From Prochlorococcus sp. AG-363-C20 (GTDB taxonomy: Bacteria; Cyanobacteriota; Cyanobacteriia; PCC-6307; Cyanobiaceae): a DNA stretch of 64,000 nt. The notes under the pieces were generated by a model. It made no database searches. It was not told where the DNA came from and was given only the letters and a program-made list of their open reading frames with translations. The stretch spans positions 1 to 64,000 of the forward strand of contig QCFI01000007.1 in NCBI GenBank assembly GCA_003280295.1. Direction: 5' to 3'. Below are positions 16,715 through 24,076 of the stretch, in pieces (within the stretch, counting starts at the first letter, position 1; every line of letters begins with the position of its first letter). A program made the translations under genes and the position numbers.

Positions 16715-17908
16715 ATGCCATTTCGTCGTTTTGGCCGTACAGGCATTGAAATGCCTGTCTTGTCGCTTGGAGGTATGCGCTTTCAGCAGAGTTGGAAAGA
16801 TCTGACTTCAGATGAAGTAACACTTCAAAGTCAACAGCAACTAGAAAGGACTCTGCTTAAAGCAAAGGATTGTGGGTTAATGCATGTCGAAACAGCAAGA
16901 CATTATGGCAGTTCTGAGCTGCAGCTTGGAAAGGCCTTTAAGATTCTGCCTGATCAGAATAGAGTGCTTCAGACAAAAGTTCCACCTAGAGAAGATGCTC
17001 ATCATTTTGAGGCGGAACTCGAGCTTAGTTTTGAAAAGCTTGGCTGTAAGAAATTAAATCTCCTTGCTATTCATGGCCTGAATCTTCCAGAACATTTGGA
17101 TCAGACTCTTAGGCCTGGGGGTTGTTTAGAGGTGGTTAGACGTTGGCAAGATAAAGGTCTAATTGGGAATGTGGGATTTTCTACTCATGGTTCAACAGAA
17201 TTAATTGTTCGCGCTATAAATACGGATGAATTTGATTACGTTAATCTTCATTGGTATTTCATTCGTCAGGATAACGAACCTGCCTTAGATGCTGCAGAGA
17301 AGTTGGACCTTGGGGTTTTCATAATTAGTCCTACAGATAAGGGTGGGCATTTGCATACACCTTCTTTAAAGCTTCTTGAGTTGTGTTCACCATTACATCC
17401 AATTGTATTCAATGACCTTTTTTGCTTAAGAGATCCAAGAGTTCACACTATAAGTGTTGGAGCAGCAAGACCAGAGGACTTAGATCTTCATCTACAGGCC
17501 ATACGTCTACTTGATAGTGCAGATATTTATGTACCTGATATTCAGAAGAAGCTATATGATGAAGCTCTTATCGCTCTTGGCGAAAATTGGTTGACTACTT
17601 GGCATATCGGATTGCCAACTTGGAATGAAACACCAGGGGAAATTAATATTCCAATTCTACTCTGGCTTCATAATCTTGTAGAAGCCTGGGGAATGGAAGG
17701 TTTTGCACAAGCTCGTTATAGTTTACTTGGTAGTGCTAATCACTGGTTCCCTGGTGAGAACGCTGATTGCCTAGATAGGGAAATCAGTGAAGAGGTATTG
17801 CAAAAAGCTCTTGTAAATAGTCCTTGGTGTACTGAAATACCTAGCTTGCTACGCAAATTGAAAAATCGTATAGGAGGCAAAGTTCAGAAAAGGTTATCTA
17901 CTTCTTGA
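16715..17908 (+). CDS. Aldo/keto reductase (COG1453-like) with degenerate Fe-S domain
   Basis: An aldo/keto reductase of about 397 residues beginning MPFRRFGRTGIEMPVLSLGG, typical of the COG1453 branch. In that numbering the catalytic Tyr is near 64 (HYG), Lys near 88 (QTK) and His near 120 (IHG); the usual DTA Asp is replaced by Glu (ETA). The C-terminal third (about 290-380) aligns by eye with the ferredoxin-like domain of COG1453 enzymes but lacks the CxxCxxCxxxCP clusters; only two isolated cysteines remain. TTG at 16697 is an alternative start. The substrate is unknown. Confidence 0.85.
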   Translation: MPFRRFGRTGIEMPVLSLGGMRFQQSWKDLTSDEVTLQSQQQLERTLLKAKDCGLMHVETARHYGSSELQLGKAFKILPDQNRVLQTKVPPREDAHHFEAELELSFEKLGCKKLNLLAIHGLNLPEHLDQTLRPGGCLEVVRRWQDKGLIGNVGFSTHGSTELIVRAINTDEFDYVNLHWYFIRQDNEPALDAAEKLDLGVFIISPTDKGGHLHTPSLKLLELCSPLHPIVFNDLFCLRDPRVHTISVGAARPEDLDLHLQAIRLLDSADIYVPDIQKKLYDEALIALGENWLTTWHIGLPTWNETPGEINIPILLWLHNLVEAWGMEGFAQARYSLLGSANHWFPGENADCLDREISEEVLQKALVNSPWCTEIPSLLRKLKNRIGGKVQKRLSTS

Positions 17909-18648
17909 AAACCTAAAGGCCTTTTGTTTGGTATACCTATTGGTCTTGGATAGGTCGTGGGACATGGCGATCTCGCTTCAAGGCAAATCAAGTGCCTTGT
18001 TCCTCTATTTAAAGGTAGTTCAAATCGTTGAACTCTATTGATCTTGGCTTTGAGCGGTGCTAGTGCTTTTAGAAGTTCTTTTTCATCAATTTGATTCCAT
18101 CTCCCTTTAAATAAAAAAGCTTTTCCACTAGGCTTTATTAGTGGGATTAAATATTCTGCTGTGACTGGTGCATCAGCAACTGCACGAGCCATTGCTAGAT
18201 CAAACTTTCCTCTATAAGTAAGATTGTGACCTGTCGCTTCTATTCGTTGAGTAAGGATATTGATTCGTGAATTAAGTCCAAGCTCTGTTGAAATTGTTTT
18301 TAAGATTGAAGTTTTTTTTCTGGTCGAATCAACAAGTGTCAGCTGTGCTTTCGGAAGTGATATGGCTACAGCTAATCCAGGGAATCCGCAACCTGTTCCT
18401 ACGTCGATGCAATTAAGCACCTTTTCTGGGCTATTTAGTTCGTTTTTTAGAGGCCATAGGCTATCGATAATCTGTCCAACCCAATAGTCATCCTTTTTTA
18501 ATAGGCGGGTCAAATTAACTTGTTCATTGAATTGATTTAACAGTTTTTGCAGAGTAACAAATTGCTCAAGTTGGCTTGGAGATGGATGCCAGTGCAGCAC
18601 TTCCCATAAAGAATCATTTGGTTTGTTGAAGCAGCTTTGAAGAGACAT
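17884..18648 (-). CDS. rsmG: 16S rRNA (guanine-527-N7)-methyltransferase RsmG
   Basis: A 254-residue class I SAM methyltransferase of the RsmG/GidB family, which methylates N7 of G527 in 16S rRNA. The SAM-binding motif I is DVGTGCGFPGL (about residues 82-92), preceded by the family segment LNQFNEQVNLTRL. RMARAVADAPVTAEYL-like sequence (MARAVADAP) and the GTRHL tail are also typical. The ATG giving MSLQSCFNKPNDSL is preferred over an open frame that extends 45 residues further into the divergent DnaJ-like gene. The 3' end overlaps the aldo/keto reductase 3' end by 25 bases, tail to tail. Confidence 0.94.
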   Translation of the reverse strand: MSLQSCFNKPNDSLWEVLHWHPSPSQLEQFVTLQKLLNQFNEQVNLTRLLKKDDYWVGQIIDSLWPLKNELNSPEKVLNCIDVGTGCGFPGLAVAISLPKAQLTLVDSTRKKTSILKTISTELGLNSRINILTQRIEATGHNLTYRGKFDLAMARAVADAPVTAEYLIPLIKPSGKAFLFKGRWNQIDEKELLKALAPLKAKINRVQRFELPLNRGTRHLICLEARSPCPTTYPRPIGIPNKRPLGFQEVDNLF

Positions 18649-18702
18649 GTTAAAAGCTTCTGCTGTTCTTAGACTGTTTTTAGCTAATGGTTCTTTGATA
18701 GT

Positions 18703-19209
18703 TTGACTTTGCCAAAAAGTCACTATGAATTGTTGGGAGTGCCTCAGTCGGCTGACTCCAAAACTCTTCGCAGAGCATTTCATAGTTTGAGTAAAACATT
18801 ACATCCAGATACCACGTCTTTACCTGCTGAAGAAGCAGCATATAGATTTCAACAGATTTGTGAAGCCTATGAACTGCTTACTGATCCTTTGCAGAGAGTC
18901 GCTTATGACGAGAGACTGAAATCAGTAAATATGAGAAAGCAGGCTCCTACTGATGAGCTTTTAGATCTATCAAAAAACATCTCTACAAACTTTAAGGCAA
19001 TGGAAGTTCGTCGTTCTTTTTCTGGGGGTGAAATGTTTTCACTTTTGTTGTTAGTAGGAACGCTTTTGATCAGTTTGTTGTTGGCGATAGGGTTTGCATA
19101 TATTCAGGGTCGTGCATTACAAATTCAACCCAGTTGGCTCATTTATGAAGAGAGAGCTATCAACGTAATTGCTTCACTTCATCACTACTTACCTATTACG
19201 ACTAATTAA
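18703..19209 (+). CDS. J-domain protein with C-terminal membrane helix
   Basis: A 168-residue DnaJ-like protein. The J-domain occupies residues 7-70, starting HYELLGVPQSADSKTLRRAF and including the Hsp70-stimulating HPD (LHPDTTS) and YELLTDPLQRVAYDE. No Gly/Phe or zinc-finger regions follow. Instead there is one hydrophobic helix, SLLLLVGTLLISLLLAIGFAYI (within residues 108-130). It is therefore a membrane-anchored co-chaperone, probably recruiting a DnaK to the thylakoid or plasma membrane. TTG at 18703 or 18709 must serve as start. It is divergent from rsmG with 54 bases between starts. Confidence 0.85.
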   Translation: MTLPKSHYELLGVPQSADSKTLRRAFHSLSKTLHPDTTSLPAEEAAYRFQQICEAYELLTDPLQRVAYDERLKSVNMRKQAPTDELLDLSKNISTNFKAMEVRRSFSGGEMFSLLLLVGTLLISLLLAIGFAYIQGRALQIQPSWLIYEERAINVIASLHHYLPITTN

Positions 19210-19213
19210 TAAT

Positions 19214-19238
19214 ACAAGAGAGTACTAACTCTCCTTGT
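19214..19238 (+). repeat. Hairpin after the J-domain gene
   Basis: ACAAGAGAGT at 19214-19223 pairs with ACTCTCCTTGT at 19228-19238 with a single bulged C and a four-base loop, giving ten base pairs. It lies five bases after the J-domain stop. No T-tract follows directly, so it may stabilise the mRNA end rather than terminate. The remaining 146 bases to the bioA stop hold only a 6-bp TTGTTC/GAACAA pairing near 19350. Confidence 0.5.
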
Positions 19239-19384
19239 TAGCTTAATTGATTTCGTTTTAGTTGATTGTCTGTAAAAAGGCTAGAGAAGATTACGTGAAG
19301 GTACTCCTAAATAAAACTCTCACTCAGTTGATATTCATCCAAGAAATCTTGTTCGGGATTACCGTTCGCTGAACAATGAATTGA

Positions 19385-20668
19385 TTACAGTACTTCTAGT
19401 CCCTTCTTAATAGTTGAATAGCATTGTTCTAGTTGAGAGTCGTTTATGCAGAGTGGAGGTAGTAAGTAAACAACATTACCGAGTGGTCTTAGGAATACAC
19501 CACTCTCCATGGCATATGCCTTAAGAGTTTTACCTGCAAGATTTAGATATCCCTGAGGTCCATCTACTTCCAAATTAAAGGCTGCGATTGTTCCAGTAAC
19601 CCTTGTTTGCTTTACTTTTGGATGCTTCTCAAGTGTTTTGAGATGTAAGAGATGACGTGCTTCAAACTGTTGATACTGCTGAGGATTTTGTTGGAGTAGG
19701 TCTAAGCTTGCATTTGCCGCCGCGCAGCCTAAGGGATTGCCTGTGAAACTATGACCATGCCAGAGAGTTAATTGGGGATCATCTCCTATGAACGCCGAAA
19801 AAATTTCCTCACTAGCCATAGTTACTCCCATCGGTAGAAAACCACCAGTTAATCCCTTTGATAGTGCAAGTAAATCTGGTTGAATATCCGCTTGCTTAAA
19901 TGCGAATAAGGTTCCACATCGCCCGAACCCGGTTAAAACTTCATCGGCAATTAGAAGCGCTCCAGCTTGTTTGACTCTATCTGCGACTTTTTGAAGGAAT
20001 TTTGGTCGCACCATAGACATTCCTCCTGCACCTTGAACCAGAGGTTCAAGAATGACTGCAGCAGTTGCTGTCTCAAGCTTCTGCTCTAGTTGATTTAAAA
20101 CAAATTCTTCTTTTTGTTCTACTTTTTGGTCTTCCCGCCATGTAGCAGGCCAAGGAATTCTGCACACCGGAAATAACATTTTTTCAAAAGGTGCATTAAA
20201 GAGATTTCTTTCCCCTAAAGACATTGCTCCAAAAGTGTCGCCGTGGTAAGCCCCTTCAAAGGCAATTAGTTGATGCCTTGGTTCGCATTTATTCTGCCAC
20301 CATTGATATGCAATTTTCAGGGCGACTTCTACAGCCGTAGAGCCATTATCTGAAAAGAATAGACGTTGAAGGCCGGTAAATTGGCTGAGCCGCTTTGCAA
20401 GTTTTTCCGCTTGCGGATGAGTAAAATCTGCAAAAATAACTTGCTCTAATTCTTGAGCCTGTTCTGCTATAGCAGTTGCTATATAAGGGTGTGAGTGGCC
20501 ATGAAGAGTAACCCACCAACTACTGATGGCGTCAATTAAAGGTGGAGCACTTTGACGGAGTAATAAGGCTCCTTTACCAGCCCAGACACTTTGTGGTGGG
20601 CTTGAGGAGGCAATTTGGGTAAATGGAGGCCAAAGGTTTGGGTTCCATTCCTTAGAGTCAAAATTCAT
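19385..20668 (-). CDS. bioA: Adenosylmethionine-8-amino-7-oxononanoate aminotransferase
   Basis: A PLP-dependent class III aminotransferase of 427 residues, matching the E. coli BioA length. It converts KAPA to DAPA using SAM as amino donor. Features include WPPFTQ near the N-terminus, the SDNGSTAVEVALK segment (about residues 107-119), ADEVLTGFGR with the PLP-ring Asp (about 241-250) and Lys271 in LSKGLTGG. The ATG giving MNFDSKEWNP is chosen because it leaves the family N-terminus; an open frame extends further upstream over bioD. It starts 27 bases after the bioD stop and is the last gene of the operon. Confidence 0.96.
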   Translation of the reverse strand: MNFDSKEWNPNLWPPFTQIASSSPPQSVWAGKGALLLRQSAPPLIDAISSWWVTLHGHSHPYIATAIAEQAQELEQVIFADFTHPQAEKLAKRLSQFTGLQRLFFSDNGSTAVEVALKIAYQWWQNKCEPRHQLIAFEGAYHGDTFGAMSLGERNLFNAPFEKMLFPVCRIPWPATWREDQKVEQKEEFVLNQLEQKLETATAAVILEPLVQGAGGMSMVRPKFLQKVADRVKQAGALLIADEVLTGFGRCGTLFAFKQADIQPDLLALSKGLTGGFLPMGVTMASEEIFSAFIGDDPQLTLWHGHSFTGNPLGCAAANASLDLLQQNPQQYQQFEARHLLHLKTLEKHPKVKQTRVTGTIAAFNLEVDGPQGYLNLAGKTLKAYAMESGVFLRPLGNVVYLLPPLCINDSQLEQCYSTIKKGLEVL

Positions 20669-20694
20669 GCTTGAGGTATTTAGATTGAACAAAC

Positions 20695-21345
20695 TTATTT
20701 TTGAAGTAGTCGTTTGAAGGTAGTGCCAAGACATTGCTTTTCCCATTGTTCTGCAAGTGTCTTTGCATTGACCTCTTTTAATGGAGGTAGTTGACCAATC
20801 ACTTGAACCTTGCCGATTTGCTCTAGTGTTTTGAGATTATCCTGATGGGGAGGACCATTAAGTATGAGGCCTAGAAGAGGAATCTTTCTCTTCCTCAATG
20901 CCTCAATACTTAGCAAGGTGTGATTAAGGGTCCCTAGCCCTGTCCTTGAGACAAGAAGAACAGGCAGTTTCCAAGAGTTGAGTTGATCAATTTGAAGTAG
21001 TTGTCGATTGAGAGGAACTAAAAGGCCACCAGCAGTTTCTATAACGATAGGTTTTGTGACTGAAGGTAGTTGCAGGTTGGCAGGATTTATTAATTTGTTT
21101 TCTTTCTCTGCTGCCCAATGAGGAGATACTGGAGCTTGAAACCTGTAGGCTTCTTTTATCCAACGTTCCTTTGAAAGTTGGAGAAGTTTGCAAATTTGAA
21201 TTGTATCTCCTCCATTTGTTATGCCACTTTGTATTGGTTTCCAATAGATTGCATTGAGACCCTGGACAACTAAAGCGCTCACAATTGTTTTGCCTACATC
21301 TGTATCTGTACCGCATACGATCAAACCAGAAGGTTGCGATTTCAT
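20695..21345 (-). CDS. bioD: Dethiobiotin synthetase
   Basis: A 216-residue P-loop enzyme that closes the ureido ring of dethiobiotin from DAPA, CO2 and ATP. The nucleotide-binding motif GTDTDVGKT lies at residues 12-20, the KPIQSG segment near 36-41 and the ETAGGLLVPL loop near 103-112 are all diagnostic. The ATG at 21345 overlaps the bioC TGA as ATGA. It fits between bioC and bioA in pathway order. Confidence 0.96.
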   Translation of the reverse strand: MKSQPSGLIVCGTDTDVGKTIVSALVVQGLNAIYWKPIQSGITNGGDTIQICKLLQLSKERWIKEAYRFQAPVSPHWAAEKENKLINPANLQLPSVTKPIVIETAGGLLVPLNRQLLQIDQLNSWKLPVLLVSRTGLGTLNHTLLSIEALRKRKIPLLGLILNGPPHQDNLKTLEQIGKVQVIGQLPPLKEVNAKTLAEQWEKQCLGTTFKRLLQK

Positions 21346-22097
21346 CGTTTTGCTAAGAGTATTTGAATTAACCAGGTGAGCTTTACTGTGCCATCTTTTA
21401 TGGAGTCGGGCCAAGCTTGTTTTAATCTTCGCCAGTCACTGACACTCATCCCAACCTGTGGACTGGCTTGAGCTCCAACTTTGACCATTGGCTTTAAAAG
21501 AGAATTGATCCCAGAAGCTTCTTGTGTAAAGCTGTGCAATTTTTGATACCGAATATATTTTTTGTTTAAACCTTTAAGAAGAGACTCTTGAGAAGGTAGA
21601 GGGATTGCGCTGAATGGGACATGACTTGATTGCGCTGCAAGACGCCATTCTTGGAAGCTTCCTTGCACAGGAAGGGCTATAGCTAGCAAGCCACCAGGTG
21701 ATAAAGCAGAGAACCATTCTTCAATACGATTTGTTGGATCATTCAGCCAATGCAAAGTAAAGCTTGAGGCAATTAAACTTGGTTGTTTTGGCCAAGAAGG
21801 TAATCCGCAATTGAGATCCCAAAGTTGAGTTTGTTTTTCAACTGGGTGTTGAGCAAGCATTTCTTTGCTGCCATCTACTCTGAATACAGATTTATTGGGA
21901 TGGAGTGTTTCCAAAGCTTCAGCTAGGAGGCCTGTACCGGATCCAAGATCTATCCAAACCCCTTCTGGAATTGATTCTTTTGAACATATTTTTGCCAATC
22001 GCCAAGCAAATGCCCTTTGAAGTTGAGCTTCTTTGTTGTAATTAGGGGCTGCTTTCCCAAAGTTTTTCAGAATTAACCTTTGCCAATTGCTGATCAT
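21342..22097 (-). CDS. bioC: Malonyl-ACP O-methyltransferase BioC
   Basis: A 251-residue SAM-dependent methyltransferase. BioC caps malonyl-ACP as a methyl ester so that fatty acid synthesis can build the pimelate moiety of biotin. SAM motif I is IDLGSGTGLL (about residues 49-58). The N-terminal KNFGKAAPNYNKEAQLQ and the SSFTLHWLNDP segment match BioC rather than a general methyltransferase. The ATG at 22097 overlaps the upstream esterase stop (ATGA), and its own stop overlaps the bioD start. Context and motifs agree. Confidence 0.93.
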   Translation of the reverse strand: MISNWQRLILKNFGKAAPNYNKEAQLQRAFAWRLAKICSKESIPEGVWIDLGSGTGLLAEALETLHPNKSVFRVDGSKEMLAQHPVEKQTQLWDLNCGLPSWPKQPSLIASSFTLHWLNDPTNRIEEWFSALSPGGLLAIALPVQGSFQEWRLAAQSSHVPFSAIPLPSQESLLKGLNKKYIRYQKLHSFTQEASGINSLLKPMVKVGAQASPQVGMSVSDWRRLKQAWPDSIKDGTVKLTWLIQILLAKR

Positions 22098-22810
22098 GGG
22101 TATGAATTTAACCAATCTCTAATACGGTTGATTAGCCCTGGGACTAGAAGCAAATGACCTGCTTCAGGAATATTCCAATGGGTGGGTGCATCATTTAGAT
22201 ACTTATTGAGATCCTTTTTCAGGGCGCTGCTAGTGGAAGGAACAATTATGGAGTCTTTTTCTCCTTGAACAATTAATACTCTCGATTGTGCTGGTAGTCC
22301 ATTGGGTATTTTGTGCGTTTTGATCAGTAATTCAAGATCGGCTTGAAGCTTTTTGCGTCCTTCACATGAGAGACCTTTTGTTATAGGCCCAGGAGGTACT
22401 GAGCTAATTGGACTTGGATGGCAGGCTTTTTTGAGGAAGTTATTGAGCATAGTTGCTTCCTTTACTGTCCCAAGTTGTTGTTGCATACCACGTAGGGCAG
22501 CTTTTACAAAACGACTGTCGTTCCCTAAGGGGATAAAACGACTGAAGCTACAAAGCAAAACGACATCTGTTGCTTTTTCTAATACATCCTTTTTTATCAG
22601 GTGTGAGCCCAGTGAATGCGCTACAACAACACGACGCTGAAAACAATTCTTAGTGGAAAGATCTTTCCAAATGGGATGAAAAGGTGGGATGTCCCCATAA
22701 CCACGCTCTACGCTTTGCCATATCCATCCATTGTTTTGAAATAGCTCAGCCCACATTTTCCATGTATTGCTATCGCCACTCCATCCGTGCATGGCTATTA
22801 CTTCTTTCAT
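22094..22810 (-). CDS. bioK: Alpha/beta hydrolase, BioK-type pimeloyl-ACP methyl ester esterase
   Basis: A 238-residue alpha/beta hydrolase with nucleophile Ser66 in AHSLGS, acid Asp186 in GEKDSI and His219 in EAGHLL. It sits between bioF and bioC with ATGA overlaps at both ends. The position implies that it removes the methyl ester from pimeloyl-ACP, the step done by BioH in E. coli. Marine picocyanobacteria are known to use a distinct esterase, BioK, at this position. Assignment to BioK rather than BioG or BioH rests on context and taxonomy, not alignment. The nucleophile elbow begins with Ala instead of the common Gly. Confidence 0.82.
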   Translation of the reverse strand: MKEVIAMHGWSGDSNTWKMWAELFQNNGWIWQSVERGYGDIPPFHPIWKDLSTKNCFQRRVVVAHSLGSHLIKKDVLEKATDVVLLCSFSRFIPLGNDSRFVKAALRGMQQQLGTVKEATMLNNFLKKACHPSPISSVPPGPITKGLSCEGRKKLQADLELLIKTHKIPNGLPAQSRVLIVQGEKDSIIVPSTSSALKKDLNKYLNDAPTHWNIPEAGHLLLVPGLINRIRDWLNSYP

Positions 22811-23949
22811 AGGGTTTTAAGTGCATTAATTAGTCTGTCAAACGTTCCTTTTGGCAGATCTCTACGAAGCACTAACCGTAGGCGTGATGTCCCTTCTGGA
22901 ATTGTAGGTGGCCGAATTGCCACGCTTAGTAGGCCTGCATTCTCTAATTGAGCTTGGTACAAAAGAGCTTGTTGGTCGGTTCCTAAAACTAGAGGGAGTA
23001 TTGGACCTTTTCCAGGTGGGCGGCTCCAGCCCTCTGCTGAGAGTCGAAAACGCCAATCCTCTGCACGTTTTTGTAGCTTTTGCCCCCAATCACAATTGCT
23101 TTTAATTAATTTCAAGGCGGCCAATGCAGCTGCAGCTAGAGGAGGAGCGAGGGCTGTGCTGTAACGAAAGCCCCCGCTGGCTTGGAGCAGATACTCGCTC
23201 ATTCTGTTGCTGCAAGCTAAGAAAGCCCCACCACTTCCGAAAGCTTTTCCAAATGTTCCACTTAATATGGTTATAGGTGTTGAAAGTTCATAACAAAGAC
23301 CTCGCCCTTGAGACCCCATTATTCCAAGTGAATGTGCTTCATCTACTAAGAGTTGCGCCCCATATTTGTCACATAGAGATGCCATCTTATTGATCTCTGG
23401 ACTGGTACCTTCCATGCTGAACAGGCTCTCAGTTATCACAAGAGGCCTGTGGGTTGATTTATTGTTGCTGTGCAGCTTTAAATGTTTTTCCAGATCATCT
23501 AGGTCATTGTGAGCATATCGTTTCAACTTGGCACCACTTGCTTTTATACCTACCAACAGGGAATGGTGAATTAGTTTGTCTGCAAGAACAGTAGTATGTC
23601 TATCTGCTAGTGCAATTACGGCAGCTAAATTTGCTTGAAAACCACTAGGGAACAGTAAAACACTTTCTTTTCCGAGCCAGTGTGCTAAAGCTTCTTCCAG
23701 TTCTTTGTGAATTGGTCGATGCCCAGTTACTAAAGGTGAAGCACCAGCACCGACTCCATTTGTATACAAGGCTGTTTGAGCAGCTTCTATAAGGTTTGGA
23801 TGTTTGCTTAGGCCTAGGTAATCATTGCTGGCTAGATCTAAGAGGGATATTGATTGACCAAGCTTTCCAGTACCTTTCATTTCGGCAGGTTCGTCGCCAT
23901 GAATCCATATCTTTAATTTGCGGCGTCTTGATGGAAGAATGTTTGGCAT
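22807..23949 (-). CDS. bioF: 8-amino-7-oxononanoate synthase
   Basis: A PLP enzyme of about 380 residues that condenses pimeloyl-ACP (or -CoA) with L-alanine to give KAPA. Visible landmarks are SNDYLGLS near residues 41-48, DEAHSLGIMG near 203-212, the PLP Lys in SGTFGKAFGSGG near 230-241, and the TGHRPIH segment. ATG at 23949 (MPNILPSRRRKLK) is preferred; the frame could start ten codons upstream at a TTG. It is the first gene of the biotin operon. bioB is not in this window. Confidence 0.94.
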   Translation of the reverse strand: MPNILPSRRRKLKIWIHGDEPAEMKGTGKLGQSISLLDLASNDYLGLSKHPNLIEAAQTALYTNGVGAGASPLVTGHRPIHKELEEALAHWLGKESVLLFPSGFQANLAAVIALADRHTTVLADKLIHHSLLVGIKASGAKLKRYAHNDLDDLEKHLKLHSNNKSTHRPLVITESLFSMEGTSPEINKMASLCDKYGAQLLVDEAHSLGIMGSQGRGLCYELSTPITILSGTFGKAFGSGGAFLACSNRMSEYLLQASGGFRYSTALAPPLAAAALAALKLIKSNCDWGQKLQKRAEDWRFRLSAEGWSRPPGKGPILPLVLGTDQQALLYQAQLENAGLLSVAIRPPTIPEGTSRLRLVLRRDLPKGTFDRLINALKTL

Positions 23950-24076
23950 GTTTTTCGTCTGTGATTTAATTGATTGCAAAGGCTTTTTGAATGGGATATT
24001 TGTTTGAATGAAATGATCTTTCTACTAGTGAAGATATTTCATGAGATGTCTTGCAAATCTCTATAAGATTTAGTTG

